The notes under the pieces were generated by a model. The model ran no database searches and had not been told where the DNA came from. It was given only the letters and a program-made list of their open reading frames with translations. The position numbers and the translations under genes are program-made. Shown here in pieces: positions 28,930 through 40,054 of a stretch of 59,940 nt of DNA. How positions within the stretch are numbered: position 1 is the stretch's first letter; every line of letters starts with the position of its first letter. Source of the DNA: Steroidobacteraceae bacterium. GTDB taxonomy: Bacteria > Pseudomonadota > Gammaproteobacteria > Steroidobacterales > Steroidobacteraceae. The stretch lies in NCBI GenBank assembly GCA_022865595.1, contig JALHTE010000184.1, positions 1 to 59,940 of the forward strand, given 5' to 3'.

Positions 28930-28995
28930 AAAACAGGTGCCAAAAAACAGGTGCCAGGCACCGATTTAATAAATCGGTGCCTGGCACCTGTTTTT
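28930..28995. repeat. perfect 26-bp inverted repeat (GGTGCCAGGCACC type) plus a partial direct copy
   Basis: Arms at 28943-28968 and 28970-28995 are exact reverse complements around a single A. Each arm contains the smaller palindrome GGTGCCAGGCACC. A partial direct copy of AAACAGGTGCCA lies just to the left. The T-run at the minus-strand end makes it able to terminate uvrB, whose stop codon is five bases away. The form resembles REP/RAYT-associated palindromes, but no transposase is in the window. Confidence 0.85.
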
Positions 28996-28999
28996 CTGA

Positions 29000-31018
<2,019 letters not shown>

Positions 31019-31041
31019 GGGTCCCGCGGGAAAAGCCGCGT

Positions 31042-31070
31042 TTGGGAGGAACGGCAGATTACCCTAAAAT
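31042..31070 (+). promoter_or_regulatory. promoter of the aspartate aminotransferase gene
   Basis: TTGGGA (31042-31047) and TAAAAT (31065-31070) are 17 bases apart. The track's TTG start codon at 31042 is thus better explained as the -35 box. Confidence 0.75.
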
Positions 31071-31104
31071 ACCAGCCCCCTCCCGCCCCTCCCGGAAGAC
31101 TCCA

Positions 31105-32292
31105 TTGACACTGGTCCTCGCAGAGCGCTTGAAGCGCGTCAAACCCTCGCCCACCGTCGCACTCACCGGCCGCGTCGCCAGGCTCAAGGCCGAAGGCCGC
31201 GACATCATCGGCCTTGGCGTCGGCGAACCCGACTTCGACACGCCGGTGCACGTTGCCGACGCGGGCGTCGAGGCAATACGCAAGGGCTTTACGCGCTACA
31301 CGGCAGTCGAGGGAATACCCGACCTCAAGGACGCCATCATCGCCAAGTTCAGGCGTGACAACGGCATCGAATACGCGCGACCGCAGATCCTGGTTTCCAC
31401 CGGCGCGAAGCAGACGATCTACAACCTGTTCATGTCGGTGATCGACCCGGGCGACGAGGTGATCATTCCTGCGCCCTACTGGGTCTCGTATCCCGACATG
31501 GCGTTGCTCGCCGAAGGCACACCGGTCACTCCCTACGCGGGCCCCGAACAGGGCTACAAGATCACGCCGGCGCAGCTCGTGGCGGCGATCACCCCGAAGA
31601 CCAGGCTCTTCATGCTGAACAGCCCGTCGAACCCGACCGGCGCGGCCTACACCAGCGCCGAACTGCACGCGCTCGGTGCCGTGCTCCGCCGGCATCCTGA
31701 CGTGCTGGTCGCCACCGACGACATGTACGAGCACATCTACTGGGCGAAGGAGCCGTTCGCCAGTTTCCTCACGGCCTGCCCCGACCTCTACGACCGCACC
31801 ATCACGATCAACGGCGTGTCGAAGAGCTATGCGATGACAGGCTGGCGCATCGGCTACTGTGGCGGGCCGGCGGCGATCGTGGAAGCGATGTCCACGATCC
31901 AGAGCCAGAGCACGTCGAACCCGTCCTCGATCGCCCAGAAGGCCGCGGTGGCGGCACTGAACGGCGACCAGGCCTGTGTCGCCGAGATGAACCGGCACTT
32001 CAAGGCCCGGCACGATTTCTTCAACGCGGGCCTGAATGCCCTGCCGGGCGTCCGCGTGCTGCCCGCCGCGGGAACGTTCTACGCGTTCTGCGATGTCTCG
32101 CAGGCAATCGCGAGCCGTGGCCTGGCCGATGACCACGAATTCGCCGAAATGCTGCTGGACAAGGCCGGCGTCGCCGGGGTCCCGGGCACCGGATTCGGCG
32201 CCCCGGGACACATCCGGTTCTCTTTCGCCGTCAGCATGGAGACGCTCGAGAAGGCGCTCGAGCGGATGGGCACGGTCCTGCGCGAGGGTTGA
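31105..32292 (+). CDS. aspartate aminotransferase-type class I PLP aminotransferase
   Basis: Cytoplasmic aminotransferase, probably Asp/2-oxoglutarate. The PLP lysine is in NGVSKSYAMTGWRIGY near residue 235. GLGVGEPDFDTP near residue 32, LNSPSNPTGA near 175 and the carboxylate-binding Arg in GHIRFSFA are typical of the Ib subgroup. The start is taken as TTG 31105 (LTLVLAERLKRVKPS), as GGAAG lies eight bases upstream and the promoter starts transcription near 31077. This gives 395 residues, the normal length. Other subgroup Ib substrates (prephenate) cannot be excluded. Confidence 0.88.
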   Translation: MTLVLAERLKRVKPSPTVALTGRVARLKAEGRDIIGLGVGEPDFDTPVHVADAGVEAIRKGFTRYTAVEGIPDLKDAIIAKFRRDNGIEYARPQILVSTGAKQTIYNLFMSVIDPGDEVIIPAPYWVSYPDMALLAEGTPVTPYAGPEQGYKITPAQLVAAITPKTRLFMLNSPSNPTGAAYTSAELHALGAVLRRHPDVLVATDDMYEHIYWAKEPFASFLTACPDLYDRTITINGVSKSYAMTGWRIGYCGGPAAIVEAMSTIQSQSTSNPSSIAQKAAVAALNGDQACVAEMNRHFKARHDFFNAGLNALPGVRVLPAAGTFYAFCDVSQAIASRGLADDHEFAEMLLDKAGVAGVPGTGFGAPGHIRFSFAVSMETLEKALERMGTVLREG

Positions 32293-32301
32293 CCGCCTTC
32301 C

Positions 32302-32330
32302 TTGACTAAAGCACCCTCAATCCGGAGAAT
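32302..32330 (+). promoter_or_regulatory. promoter of tRNA-Asn
   Basis: TTGACT (32302-32307), 17 bases, then GAGAAT (32325-32330), followed by a GC-rich discriminator (TCCGCGCCC) before the tRNA. Confidence 0.6.
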
Positions 32331-32345
32331 TCCGCGCCCTCCAGT

Positions 32346-32420
32346 TCCGACATAGCTCAGCGGTAGAGCAGCTGACTGTTAATCAGCGGGTCCCTGGTTC
32401 GAATCCAGGTGTCGGAGCCA
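32346..32420 (+). tRNA. tRNA-Asn(GTT)
   Basis: A 75-base cloverleaf: acceptor TCCGACA/TGTCGGA, anticodon stem GCTGA/TCAGC around CTGTTAA (anticodon GTT), T loop TTCGAAT and an encoded GCCA end. Confidence 0.98.
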
Positions 32421-32441
32421 ATCCACCAGCCTCGCCGGCCC

Positions 32442-32463
32442 GACCGCTCCGGAACGGGCGGTC
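32442..32463. terminator. hairpin between tRNA-Asn and terC, possible weak terminator
   Basis: GACCGC and GCGGTC pair around a GC-rich loop in the short gap between the 3' ends of tRNA-Asn and terC. There is no uridine run on either strand, so termination activity is uncertain. Confidence 0.35.
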
Positions 32464-32470
32464 AAACGCT

Positions 32471-33499
32471 TTACCCTTCCCTGGCCTCGGGTGCGGACTG
32501 GAGTTTCGCCGCTGGCGCGCTTGCCAGGCTGCTCGTACCGGGCCGCTTGGGCACAGTACGGGCCGGAATCAGCACCGACAGCACCATCGTCGCCATCAGT
32601 ATCAGCGCCGTCGCGGCGAGCGACCAGCCGACCGGGATCTTGTAGACGTCAATCATCAGCATTTTGGTGCCGATGATCCCGAGGATCAGCGCGAGGCCGT
32701 ACGAGAGCAGGTGGAACTTCTCGTGCATGTTCGCGAGCAGGAAGTACATCGCGCGCAGGCCGAGGATCGCGAACACGTTCGAGGTGAGAACGATGAACGG
32801 GTCGAGCGTGATGGCGAATATCGCTGGAATCGAGTCGACGGCGAAGATGACGTCCACGACGCCGATCATCACTATCACTACGAACAGCGGGGTCGCCATC
32901 CGGACGCCATCATGCACCGTGAAGAATTTCTCGCCGTCGAGGGTCGGCGAGATCTTCAGTCGCCTGTGGATCCACTTCAGCACCGGGTTGCCGGCCAGGT
33001 CGGGCTCCTGCCCCGCGGCCCACCACATCTTGATGCCGGTCAGCAGCAGGAACGCGCCGAACACATACAGCAGCCAGTGGAAGTGCTGCAGCAGCCATGC
33101 CCCCACCAGGATCAGCACGGCCCGCAGCGCGATCGCCCCCAGGATGCCGATCATCAGCACCCGCTTCTGGTATTCGGCGGGTACGCCGAAATACGTGAAC
33201 ACCATCAGGAACACGAAGATGTTGTCGACCGCGAGCGCCTTCTCGACCAGGTAGCCAGTGACGAACTCGAGCGCCTTGGTGTTGGCGAACTCCGGGCCCT
33301 GAGCGTCGCGCAGCCTCCACCAGAGCCATGCGACGAACACGAACGAGACCAGCACCCAGATGATCGACCAGATCGCTGCCTCGCGCATGCCGACCCGATG
33401 GGCACCCTGGCCGCGCATCGCCGCGAAATCGACGACCAGCGCCACGAGTACGAACGCGACGAAGATGCCCCACATCGTGGGGGTGCCTATTCCCATCAT
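32471..33499 (-). CDS. TerC family integral membrane protein
   Basis: A 342-residue inner-membrane protein with about nine hydrophobic segments. The family block VEKALAVDNIFVFLMVF (near residue 85) and its second half DVIFAVDSIPAIFAIT (near 220) carry the membrane aspartates characteristic of TerC/Alx, linked to metal (manganese) homeostasis in some bacteria. No yybP-ykoY manganese riboswitch precedes it. Instead its ATG overlaps the stop of gabT by four bases, so it is translated from that operon. A second ATG follows directly. Confidence 0.9.
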   Translation of the reverse strand: MMGIGTPTMWGIFVAFVLVALVVDFAAMRGQGAHRVGMREAAIWSIIWVLVSFVFVAWLWWRLRDAQGPEFANTKALEFVTGYLVEKALAVDNIFVFLMVFTYFGVPAEYQKRVLMIGILGAIALRAVLILVGAWLLQHFHWLLYVFGAFLLLTGIKMWWAAGQEPDLAGNPVLKWIHRRLKISPTLDGEKFFTVHDGVRMATPLFVVIVMIGVVDVIFAVDSIPAIFAITLDPFIVLTSNVFAILGLRAMYFLLANMHEKFHLLSYGLALILGIIGTKMLMIDVYKIPVGWSLAATALILMATMVLSVLIPARTVPKRPGTSSLASAPAAKLQSAPEAREG

Positions 33500-34803
33500 G
33501 CGTTTGCAGCTGTCTTGACAGCAGGCCCCGCCAGCTCACGCAACGATTCTGCAACGATACCCATGCCCTCGCTCACGATCGCATCCGACGCGGTCAACGG
33601 TACCAGCAGGCGGATCACGTTGCCGTAGATGCCGCAGGACAGCAGCACCAGCCCCTTCTGCGCCGCGAGCCTGGTCAATGCCTTGGCGAGGTCGGCATCG
33701 GGCGAGTGCGGGTCGCGGTTCCTGACCAACTCCATCGCCACCATCGCGCCGAGGTTTCGCACTTCGCCGATCGCCAGGATTTCGCGCGCCAGGTCGCGCA
33801 ACGCACCGACCATGAGTTTGCCGATGGCCACGGCACGCTCGCAGAGTCTTTCCTCCTCGATCACCTCGAGCACTGCGAGACCGGCAGCACAGGCTATCGG
33901 TGAGCCCGCGTAGGTGCCGCCAAGCCCGCCCGGTCCCGGGGCATCCATGATCTCGGCCTTGCCGACGACCGCCGCCAGCGGAAAGCCACCGGCCAGGCTC
34001 TTGGCCATGGTCATCAGGTCGGGTTCCACGCCGGCATGCTCGATCGCGAACATGCGGCCAGTGCGCGCGAAACCAGTCTGGATCTCGTCGATCACCAACA
34101 CGATTCCGTGCTGGTCGCAGAGCCTGCGCAGCGCCTTGAGGAACTCGGGCGGCGCTATATAGAAACCGCCTTCGCCCATCACGGGTTCGATAACGATCGC
34201 CGCGACGCGCGCGGGCTCGATGTCGCTCTTGAAGATATGTTCGAGCGCCGCAAGGCTGTCCTCGACGCTGACCCCGTGGTAGGCGATCGGAAACGGCGCG
34301 TGATAGACCTCGGCCGGAAACGGCCCGAACCCGGCCTTGTACGGCGTGACCTTGCCGGTGAGCGCCATCGCCATGAACGTGCGCCCGTGGAAACCGCCGC
34401 CGAAAGCGATCACCCCCGAGCGGCCGGTGTGCGCGCGGGCAATCTTGATGCAGTTCTCGACCGCCTCCGCACCGGTAGTCACGAAGATCGCCTTTTTCGG
34501 CGAAGGCCCCGGTGTCAGGTGGATCAGTTTTTCAGCCAGCGCGACCGCCGATTCGTAGGGCGTGATCATCAGGCAGGTATGGCTGAACGCATCGAGCTGC
34601 TTCGCTACCGCGGCCTGCACCTTCGGGTGCAGGTGACCGGTGTTGAGCACGGCAATTCCCGCGGCGAAGTCGATGTATCGCTTTCCATCCACATCCCACA
34701 TTTCCGCGTTGCGCGCGCGCTCGATGTAGACGGGAAGCTGGTTGCCCAGTCCGCGCGCGAATGCAGTGTCACGACGCTTCTGCAGGTCATGGTTGCGCGA
34801 CAT
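33496..34803 (-). CDS. gabT: 4-aminobutyrate aminotransferase
   Basis: Class III PLP aminotransferase, transferring the amino group of GABA to 2-oxoglutarate. Seen in the 435 residues: FVTTGAEAVENCIKIARAHTGR (cofactor phosphate binding), the PLP aspartate in VLVIDEIQTGFARTG and the PLP lysine in TMAKSLAGGFP. A clear GGAGA ribosome-binding site precedes ATG 34803. It follows galU by 37 bases and overlaps terC. No gabD is near, so the exact substrate (GABA or another omega-amino acid) is an inference. Confidence 0.88.
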   Translation of the reverse strand: MSRNHDLQKRRDTAFARGLGNQLPVYIERARNAEMWDVDGKRYIDFAAGIAVLNTGHLHPKVQAAVAKQLDAFSHTCLMITPYESAVALAEKLIHLTPGPSPKKAIFVTTGAEAVENCIKIARAHTGRSGVIAFGGGFHGRTFMAMALTGKVTPYKAGFGPFPAEVYHAPFPIAYHGVSVEDSLAALEHIFKSDIEPARVAAIVIEPVMGEGGFYIAPPEFLKALRRLCDQHGIVLVIDEIQTGFARTGRMFAIEHAGVEPDLMTMAKSLAGGFPLAAVVGKAEIMDAPGPGGLGGTYAGSPIACAAGLAVLEVIEEERLCERAVAIGKLMVGALRDLAREILAIGEVRNLGAMVAMELVRNRDPHSPDADLAKALTRLAAQKGLVLLSCGIYGNVIRLLVPLTASDAIVSEGMGIVAESLRELAGPAVKTAANA

Positions 34804-34840
34804 GATTTCTCCGGAAAATTGCCTGTTCGAATGAAACTAT

Positions 34841-35725
34841 TCAGCCCGGACGACGGCGGACTGCCAGCCTGTCGAGATAACCGGCGAACCGCTCGCCGAC
34901 ACCGGGGTGCATCAGCGCGAGTTCGACCGTCGCCTCCAGGTAACCGAGCTTCGAGCCGCAGTCGTAGCGGCGACCCTGGAATGCGTACGCGTAGACAGGC
35001 TCGTCGGCAATCAGCGCCGCGATGCCGTCAGTGAGCTGTATTTCACCGCCTGCGCCACGGCCTGTGGTCTCGAGCTTATTGTAGATCGCGGGCGTCAGCA
35101 GGTAGCGTCCCACTACCGCGAGCGTGGATGGCGCATCCTCCGGCTTCGGCTTCTCCACGATACGTTCGACCCGGGACAAGCGGCCCTCGACCGGCGTCGT
35201 GGCAACGATGCCGTATTTTTCCGTCTGGTCACGCTCAATCGTCTCAACGCCGAGCACGCTCGCCGGCCGCCCACCCAGGGCCTTCGCCATCTGCCCCAGG
35301 CATGGCTCCGCCGCGTCGATCAGGTCGTCGGCCAGGTGAACGAAGAACGGCTCGTTGCCCACGGCTGCACGGGAGCAGAGCACCGCGTGCCCGAGCCCCA
35401 GCGGCGCTGGCTGGCGGATGTAGATGCAGCTCGCGTAGGACGGCACGATGCCGCGTACCGCGTCGAGCAGGTCCTGCTTGCCCTGTGCCTCGAGTTCCCT
35501 CTCGAGTTCCTGGTCCGTGTCGAAGTGATCCTCGATTGCGCGCTTGCCGGACCCCGTGATGAATACCAGCTTCTCGGCGCCGGCCGAGAGCGCCTCCTCG
35601 GCCGCGTACTGGATCAGCGGCTTGTCCACGATCGGCAGCATTTCCTTCGGGCTGGCCTTGGTGGCCGGCAGGAATCGTGTTCCGCGACCGGCGACTGGAA
35701 ATACGGCCGTCCTGATTCGTACCAT
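34841..35725 (-). CDS. galU: UTP-glucose-1-phosphate uridylyltransferase
   Basis: Makes UDP-glucose for polysaccharides and LPS. The nucleotide-binding signature [27 protein letters not shown] is at the N-terminus. [11 protein letters not shown] near residue 165 and the final [12 protein letters not shown] are typical. ATG 35725 (MVRIRTAVF) has AGGAA upstream and is preferred over the track's GTG at 35746. The length is then 294 residues. Confidence 0.94.
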   Translation of the reverse strand: MVRIRTAVFPVAGRGTRFLPATKASPKEMLPIVDKPLIQYAAEEALSAGAEKLVFITGSGKRAIEDHFDTDQELERELEAQGKQDLLDAVRGIVPSYASCIYIRQPAPLGLGHAVLCSRAAVGNEPFFVHLADDLIDAAEPCLGQMAKALGGRPASVLGVETIERDQTEKYGIVATTPVEGRLSRVERIVEKPKPEDAPSTLAVVGRYLLTPAIYNKLETTGRGAGGEIQLTDGIAALIADEPVYAYAFQGRRYDCGSKLGYLEATVELALMHPGVGERFAGYLDRLAVRRRPG

Positions 35726-35798
35726 TCGCGTTTCCTGCTGATTCACTGCTTAGCTTGCGAATCATAGCGGATCGCGACCCAGGCTCCACGTGGTGCAG

Positions 35799-35835
35799 CA
35801 CGGTGGCCGGTCCTGGACACGGGCCGGCCACCGTG
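35799..35835. other. 12-bp perfect stem-loop between comEA-like gene and galU
   Basis: CACGGTGGCCGG and CCGGCCACCGTG pair around a 13-base loop, which itself contains GTCC/GGAC. It lies just downstream of the comEA-like stop. No T run follows on either strand, so it may slow or protect RNA rather than terminate by itself. Confidence 0.7.
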
Positions 35836-35845
35836 TCAAGGCTCG

Positions 35846-36172
35846 TCAGGAACCGCCTGCGGACTTCCTGGCCGCTGCATTCTGCGGTGCCGCAGGCTGC
35901 GCCGCCGACCCGACCCGGATGTTTTCGCGGTTCAGGTCAAATACCTTCTCACCGATGCCCTGCACCTTGAGCAGATCTTCGGCGCTCTTGAACGGCCCGT
36001 TCTTCTGCCGGTACTCGACGATGGCCTGGGCCTTGGCAGGCCCAACGCCGTCGAGTTCGCGGGCGAGCGTGCCTGCGTCTGCCGAATTAATGTTGACCGG
36101 CCCGCTCCACGCGACCATCGGCACCAGGCTCGCGATAAGCGCCCGGACCGCTGTCCGGTATCCCTGTTTCAT
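35846..36172 (-). CDS. ComEA-like helix-hairpin-helix protein with signal peptide
   Basis: A 108-residue exported protein. Residues 1 to about 23 (MKQGYRTAVRALIASLVPMVAWS) look like a signal peptide. The rest is one (HhH)2 DNA-binding domain: VNINSADAGTLARELDGVGPAKAQAIVEYR and FKSAEDLLKVQGIGEKVFDLNRENI. ComEA-type proteins bind incoming DNA in the periplasm in competent bacteria; many gammaproteobacteria have such stand-alone copies with no proven role. The start is ATG 36172, with an AAGGAGG ribosome-binding site. The long track ORF upstream is an antisense frame. Confidence 0.88.
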   Translation of the reverse strand: MKQGYRTAVRALIASLVPMVAWSGPVNINSADAGTLARELDGVGPAKAQAIVEYRQKNGPFKSAEDLLKVQGIGEKVFDLNRENIRVGSAAQPAAPQNAAARKSAGGS

Positions 36173-36290
36173 GACTGCCTCCTTGGCTTCGACTACCCGC
36201 AGACCCGGAATGGGTGCGGTCGATGCAAACGTAGCCGAAGGCAGCCGGTGTCGCGCGCCGAGATGCTGGCGCGTTCGCGCAGAAATGCGT

Positions 36291-37475
36291 TCAGTCCGGG
36301 GGGGAGCCCGGGCGAGCCGCCTTCGGCAGGAACTCGAGCGCGGCAATCGCGCGCTGGGTGTCCCATGACTTGCAGCCCGGGCACTGCCAGAGGAACGTCG
36401 AGCTGTCGATGCCGCAGACGCTGCACCGATAGCGCGCGTGGCGCAGCACCACGTTGCGAAGGGCAGCGGCCACCGAGAGGAGCTGGGCCGGTCCCGGCTC
36501 GACGCCCGGCGCCAGCAACGCACAGGACAGGTCGCGCAGGTCGCTGTCGGTTGCGAGCAGTTCCTTCACGCACTCCAGGATGACCGGGTTGTCGTAGTAG
36601 CCGCTCACGATGGCTGCGTAGGCGATCTCGGAGCGATTGCCGACGCCGTTGCGCATCAGTTCGCGCAACGACTCGTCGAACATTTCCGTGTCGCCCGCCT
36701 GGCGTGCGGCCTCCGCGAGTCGCGGCAGCACCAGCGGCAGCAGGTGGAAGTCCAGCCGCACGACCCGCCGGTAGAGCTGGACCGCGAGAGCAGGATCGCC
36801 CTGCATGCGCGCGACGTCGCCACGCAGTATTGAAACCCGGCCTGAATCCTTCTGCTGGTGCCTCGCCGTGCGCAGGTGCGCCCGCGCCAGGTCCAGGTCG
36901 CGCTGACCGATGGCCGACTCCGCGAGTTCGCACCAGTGGTGCGCCGCCGCCCCCGGCTGGCCGGGCACGCCGACCGCGCGCAGTCGTTCGTGCATGGCCG
37001 CGGCCTGCGCCCAGTCGTGCTGCAGTTCGTTGATACGCACCAGGTGGGTGAGCGCCACGGCGGACTCGATGCCGTCCTCGGCGAGCTGCAGGAAAATCTT
37101 CTCCGCGCGGTCGTAGAGTCCGGCCCGGAAGTAGTCGCGCGCCAGTTCCACCAGCGCAGCGTTTCGATGGCGCGGGTCAAGGCCCGCCCGGCCCACGATG
37201 TGCTCGTGCACCCGGATCGCGAGATCGACCTCGCCGCGCCGCCGGTAGAGACTGCCGAGTGCGAAATGCGTATCGATGGTCTCGTCGTCGCTCGCCGCCA
37301 ACCCGAGGAATACCTCGAGTGCGCGATCGGGCTTGTCGTCGAGCAGGTAGCGAACGCCTTCGAGATACCGTTCGCGCCGCCGCGCACGCCGGCGCCGACG
37401 GTACTCGGCATAGGCGGCCGTCGCGCCCCAGCCTGTGGCAAGCGTCCCGGTGAACACCATCCAGAACGTGTTCAC
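36291..37475 (-). CDS. lapB: lipopolysaccharide assembly protein LapB (YciM)
   Basis: Membrane-anchored TPR protein that guides FtsH to degrade LpxC and so balances LPS synthesis. From GTG 37475, four bases after lapA, it is 394 residues, as in E. coli (389). The first 20 residues form the anchor. About nine TPR-like helical repeats follow (for example VRYLLDDKPDRALEVFLGL and THFALGSLYRRRGEVDLAI). The C-terminus has the rubredoxin-like zinc/iron site CSVCG and CPGCKSWDT. Confidence 0.95.
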   Translation of the reverse strand: MNTFWMVFTGTLATGWGATAAYAEYRRRRRARRRERYLEGVRYLLDDKPDRALEVFLGLAASDDETIDTHFALGSLYRRRGEVDLAIRVHEHIVGRAGLDPRHRNAALVELARDYFRAGLYDRAEKIFLQLAEDGIESAVALTHLVRINELQHDWAQAAAMHERLRAVGVPGQPGAAAHHWCELAESAIGQRDLDLARAHLRTARHQQKDSGRVSILRGDVARMQGDPALAVQLYRRVVRLDFHLLPLVLPRLAEAARQAGDTEMFDESLRELMRNGVGNRSEIAYAAIVSGYYDNPVILECVKELLATDSDLRDLSCALLAPGVEPGPAQLLSVAAALRNVVLRHARYRCSVCGIDSSTFLWQCPGCKSWDTQRAIAALEFLPKAARPGSPPD

Positions 37476-37479
37476 GGGG

Positions 37480-37779
37480 TCAGGCGGATTCCGGTGGTTC
37501 GTCTTCCGGCGGCCGCCGTCGCGATTCCGCCAGCCGCAATGCCTCGCGCAGGCGTCCGCGCTCGGCCAGCAGCCGCGCGATCCAGTTGGAGCGCCACAGC
37601 GCACCACCGAGGAAGCCAGCTGAAAACGCGATCAGCAGCGCCAGCCCCGAGGAGACCTCGAAGCGCACCATCGCGAAGTCCACGGCGAAATGCTGCTGGT
37701 TCAAGGCAGTGAATATCACGGCCAGGACGACCAGCAGGACAATGGCGATGGTTAAGGCGATTCGCCGCAGCATTTTCAA
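37480..37779 (-). CDS. lapA: lipopolysaccharide assembly protein LapA domain protein
   Basis: A 99-residue membrane protein with two hydrophobic segments (ALTIAIVLLVVLAVIFTAL and GLALLIAFSAGFLGGALW) and a charged C-terminal coiled coil (LLAERGRLREALRLAESRRR), the LapA/YciS pattern. It precedes lapB in the same order as in E. coli and is thought to act with it. ATG 37779, or the third codon ATG, can be the start. Confidence 0.9.
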   Translation of the reverse strand: MKMLRRIALTIAIVLLVVLAVIFTALNQQHFAVDFAMVRFEVSSGLALLIAFSAGFLGGALWRSNWIARLLAERGRLREALRLAESRRRPPEDEPPESA

Positions 37780-37828
37780 ACGGACGAATGATTGGCTGAC
37801 GGCAGTCTAGCACCCGCTGGGGCGCACG

Positions 37829-37872
37829 CCGGTCACTGGCCGGTCACTGGCCGGTCACTGGCCGGTCACTGG
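37829..37872. repeat. four tandem copies of an 11-bp unit
   Basis: CCGGTCACTGG occurs four times without a spacer and overlaps the last codons of ihfB: the stop codon of ihfB lies within the fourth copy. The unit has a near-palindromic core (CCGGTCACTGG; CCNGTNACNGG symmetry). Confidence 0.9.
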
Positions 37873-38180
37873 CCGGGCGCGGGCGCGTCGTCGACGGCCG
37901 CCGGTTCGTTGACCCGTTCGCGCAGGTCCTTGCCCGGCTTGAAATGAGGCACGTACTTCCCGGCAAGCGCGACCGACTCGCCGGTTTTCGGATTGCGGCC
38001 CTGCCGCGGCGGCCGGAAATGCAGGCTGAAGCTGCCGAAGCCCCGGATCTCTATGCGCTGCCCCTGGGCAAGCGCGTCGCTCATGATCTCGAGGATCTGC
38101 TTGACCGCGAGTTCCACGTCCTTGGCCGGCAGGTGACTCTGCTTGGCGGCGATGAGTTCGATGAGCTCGGACTTGGTCAT
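37866..38180 (-). CDS. ihfB: integration host factor beta subunit
   Basis: Partner of IhfA. From ATG 38180, 104 residues: [31 protein letters not shown] and the DNA-binding arm [11 protein letters not shown]. The C-terminal tail [13 protein letters not shown] is longer than usual, and its stop codon lies in the 11-bp tandem repeat. The gene follows rpsA by about 100 bases, the classical order. Confidence 0.97.
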   Translation of the reverse strand: MTKSELIELIAAKQSHLPAKDVELAVKQILEIMSDALAQGQRIEIRGFGSFSLHFRPPRQGRNPKTGESVALAGKYVPHFKPGKDLRERVNEPAAVDDAPAPGQ

Positions 38181-38239
38181 GCTGCGCTCGCCGTCCACTC
38201 TGAATCTCCCGCGCTGGATCCCTGCCTGTCCGATGCGTT

Positions 38240-38271
38240 GGTCCTCACGGCGGCAACCCGCCGGGAGGACC
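38240..38271. other. stem-loop between rpsA and ihfB
   Basis: TGGTCCTC/GAGGACCA and an inner GGCGG/CCGCC stem pair across a CAAC loop. The hairpin lies about 15 bases after the rpsA stop, with no T run. It may be a partial terminator or an RNA-stability element separating rpsA and ihfB expression. Confidence 0.65.
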
Positions 38272-38285
38272 ACGCCCGGCTCTTG

Positions 38286-39953
38286 TTACTGTCCCGAGAT
38301 CTGCTCCTTGAGCAGGTCACCGAGGCTCGTGCCTGTCGAGGAATCCGAACGATAGCTCTCCATCGCCTCCTGTTCCTCGGCCATGTCCTTCGCCTTGATC
38401 GACAGGGCGATCGTGCGGACCTTGCGATCCACGGCAGTGAACTTGGCCTCGACCTCGTCACCGACCTTGATCAGCGTACGGGCATCCTCGACGCGGTCAC
38501 GCGACAATTCCGAGGCACGCAGGTAGCCGTCGATCCCGCCGCCGAGGTCCACGATGGCGCCCTTCGGGTCCACCTCGCGTACCAGCCCGCGGACAATGCT
38601 GCCCTTGGGGTGTTCTGCAATCCAGGTCGAGAACGGGTCCTTCGCGAGCTGCTTGACGCTGAGCGAAATGCGCTCGCGCTCCGGGTCGATCGCGACCACG
38701 ATGGCCTCGACCTCCTGGCCCTTCTGGTAACCGCGCACCGCTTCCTCGCCCGGTACGTCCCAGGACAGGTCGGAGAGGTGTACCAGGCCGTCGATACCAC
38801 CGGGAAGCCCTATGAACAGGCCGAAGTCGGTGATCGAGCGGATCTGACCCGTGACGTGGTCGCCACGGTTGTAGTTGTCGCCGAACTCACGCCACGGATT
38901 GGGCTTGCACTGCTTCACGCCGAGCGAGATGCGGCGGCGCTCCTCGTCGATGTCCAGCACCATAACCTCGACTTCCTCGCCGGTGTGCACGACCTTGGAC
39001 GGGTTGACGTTCTTGTTCGTCCAGTCCATCTCGGAGACGTGCACCAGGCCTTCGACGCCTTCTTCAATCTCGACGAAGCAGCCGTAGTCCGCGATGTTCG
39101 TGACCTTTCCGAACAGGCGCGTCTGCGCCGGATAGCGGCGTGCGATGTCCTGCCACGGATCGGCGCCGAGCTGCTTGAGGCCCAGGCTGACCCGCTGGCG
39201 CTCGCGGTCGAACTTGAGGATGCGCACGTCGATCTCGTCGCCGACGTTGACCACTTCCGACGGGTGCTTGACGCGCTTCCACGCCATGTCGGTGATGTGC
39301 AGCAGGCCATCGATGCCACCGAGGTCCACGAACGCACCGTAATCGGTGAGATTCTTGACTACGCCCTTGATCACGGTGCCTTCGTTCAGCTTGTCGAGGA
39401 GTTCACTGCGCTCGGCGCTGTACTCCTGCTCGACGACGGCGCGGCGCGAGACCACGACGTTGTTGCGTTTCTGGTCGAGCTTGAGGACCTTGAACTCGAG
39501 CGTCTTGCCCTCGAGGTAGCTCGGGTCGCGCACCGGGCGCACGTCCACGAGCGAGCCCGGCAGGAAGGCGCGCACGAAATCGATCTCGACGGTGAAACCG
39601 CCCTTTACGCGGCCATTGATCAGGCCGGTGACGACCTCGCCCTGCTCGAACGCCGTCTCGAGGCGCTCCCAGGTGCGGGCCCGCTTGGCCTTCTCGCGCG
39701 ACAGGCGCGTCTCGCCGGATCCGTCCTCGACGCTGTCGAGGGCCACCTCGACGTCGTCGCCGACCTTTACTTCGATTTCTCCGCGCTCATTCTTGAACTG
39801 GCTGAGGTCGATCACGGCTTCGGACTTGAGGCCGGCACTCACCACGACCTTGTCGGGACCGATTTCGATCACGCGGCCGGTGAGGATCTGACCCGGGCGA
39901 ATGCGCTGACTCGCCAGGCTCTCTTCGAACAGTTGGGCAAAACTCTCGGTCAT
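38286..39953 (-). CDS. rpsA: 30S ribosomal protein S1
   Basis: mRNA-binding ribosomal protein of 555 residues with six S1 (OB-fold) repeats. Typical are [25 protein letters not shown], the later [29 protein letters not shown] and four similar copies. It begins [18 protein letters not shown], as in other proteobacteria. The 101-base gap to cmk probably contains its own promoter and the S1 autoregulatory leader, although no structure was traced there. Confidence 0.98.
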   Translation of the reverse strand: MTESFAQLFEESLASQRIRPGQILTGRVIEIGPDKVVVSAGLKSEAVIDLSQFKNERGEIEVKVGDDVEVALDSVEDGSGETRLSREKAKRARTWERLETAFEQGEVVTGLINGRVKGGFTVEIDFVRAFLPGSLVDVRPVRDPSYLEGKTLEFKVLKLDQKRNNVVVSRRAVVEQEYSAERSELLDKLNEGTVIKGVVKNLTDYGAFVDLGGIDGLLHITDMAWKRVKHPSEVVNVGDEIDVRILKFDRERQRVSLGLKQLGADPWQDIARRYPAQTRLFGKVTNIADYGCFVEIEEGVEGLVHVSEMDWTNKNVNPSKVVHTGEEVEVMVLDIDEERRRISLGVKQCKPNPWREFGDNYNRGDHVTGQIRSITDFGLFIGLPGGIDGLVHLSDLSWDVPGEEAVRGYQKGQEVEAIVVAIDPERERISLSVKQLAKDPFSTWIAEHPKGSIVRGLVREVDPKGAIVDLGGGIDGYLRASELSRDRVEDARTLIKVGDEVEAKFTAVDRKVRTIALSIKAKDMAEEQEAMESYRSDSSTGTSLGDLLKEQISGQ

Positions 39954-40054
39954 TTAGGTTATCTTCCAGGGGTCTCGCGACCCGTATTCCCGCCGGCATC
40001 ATGCCAACAGGGGTTAACGACAAAACGCCCACATCCGTTCGGGCGACGGTACGA

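Noticed and set aside
31019-31060. LexA/SOS box before uvrB
   Set aside because: Neither CTGT-N8-ACAG nor a TTAG-type LexA palindrome is recognisable.
31042-31104. Track start TTG of the aspartate aminotransferase
   Set aside because: The TTG coincides with a -35 box, and the predicted transcription start is downstream of it.
37829-37872. CRISPR-like repeats
   Set aside because: The 11-bp units are directly adjacent without spacers and no cas genes are near, so this is a simple tandem repeat.
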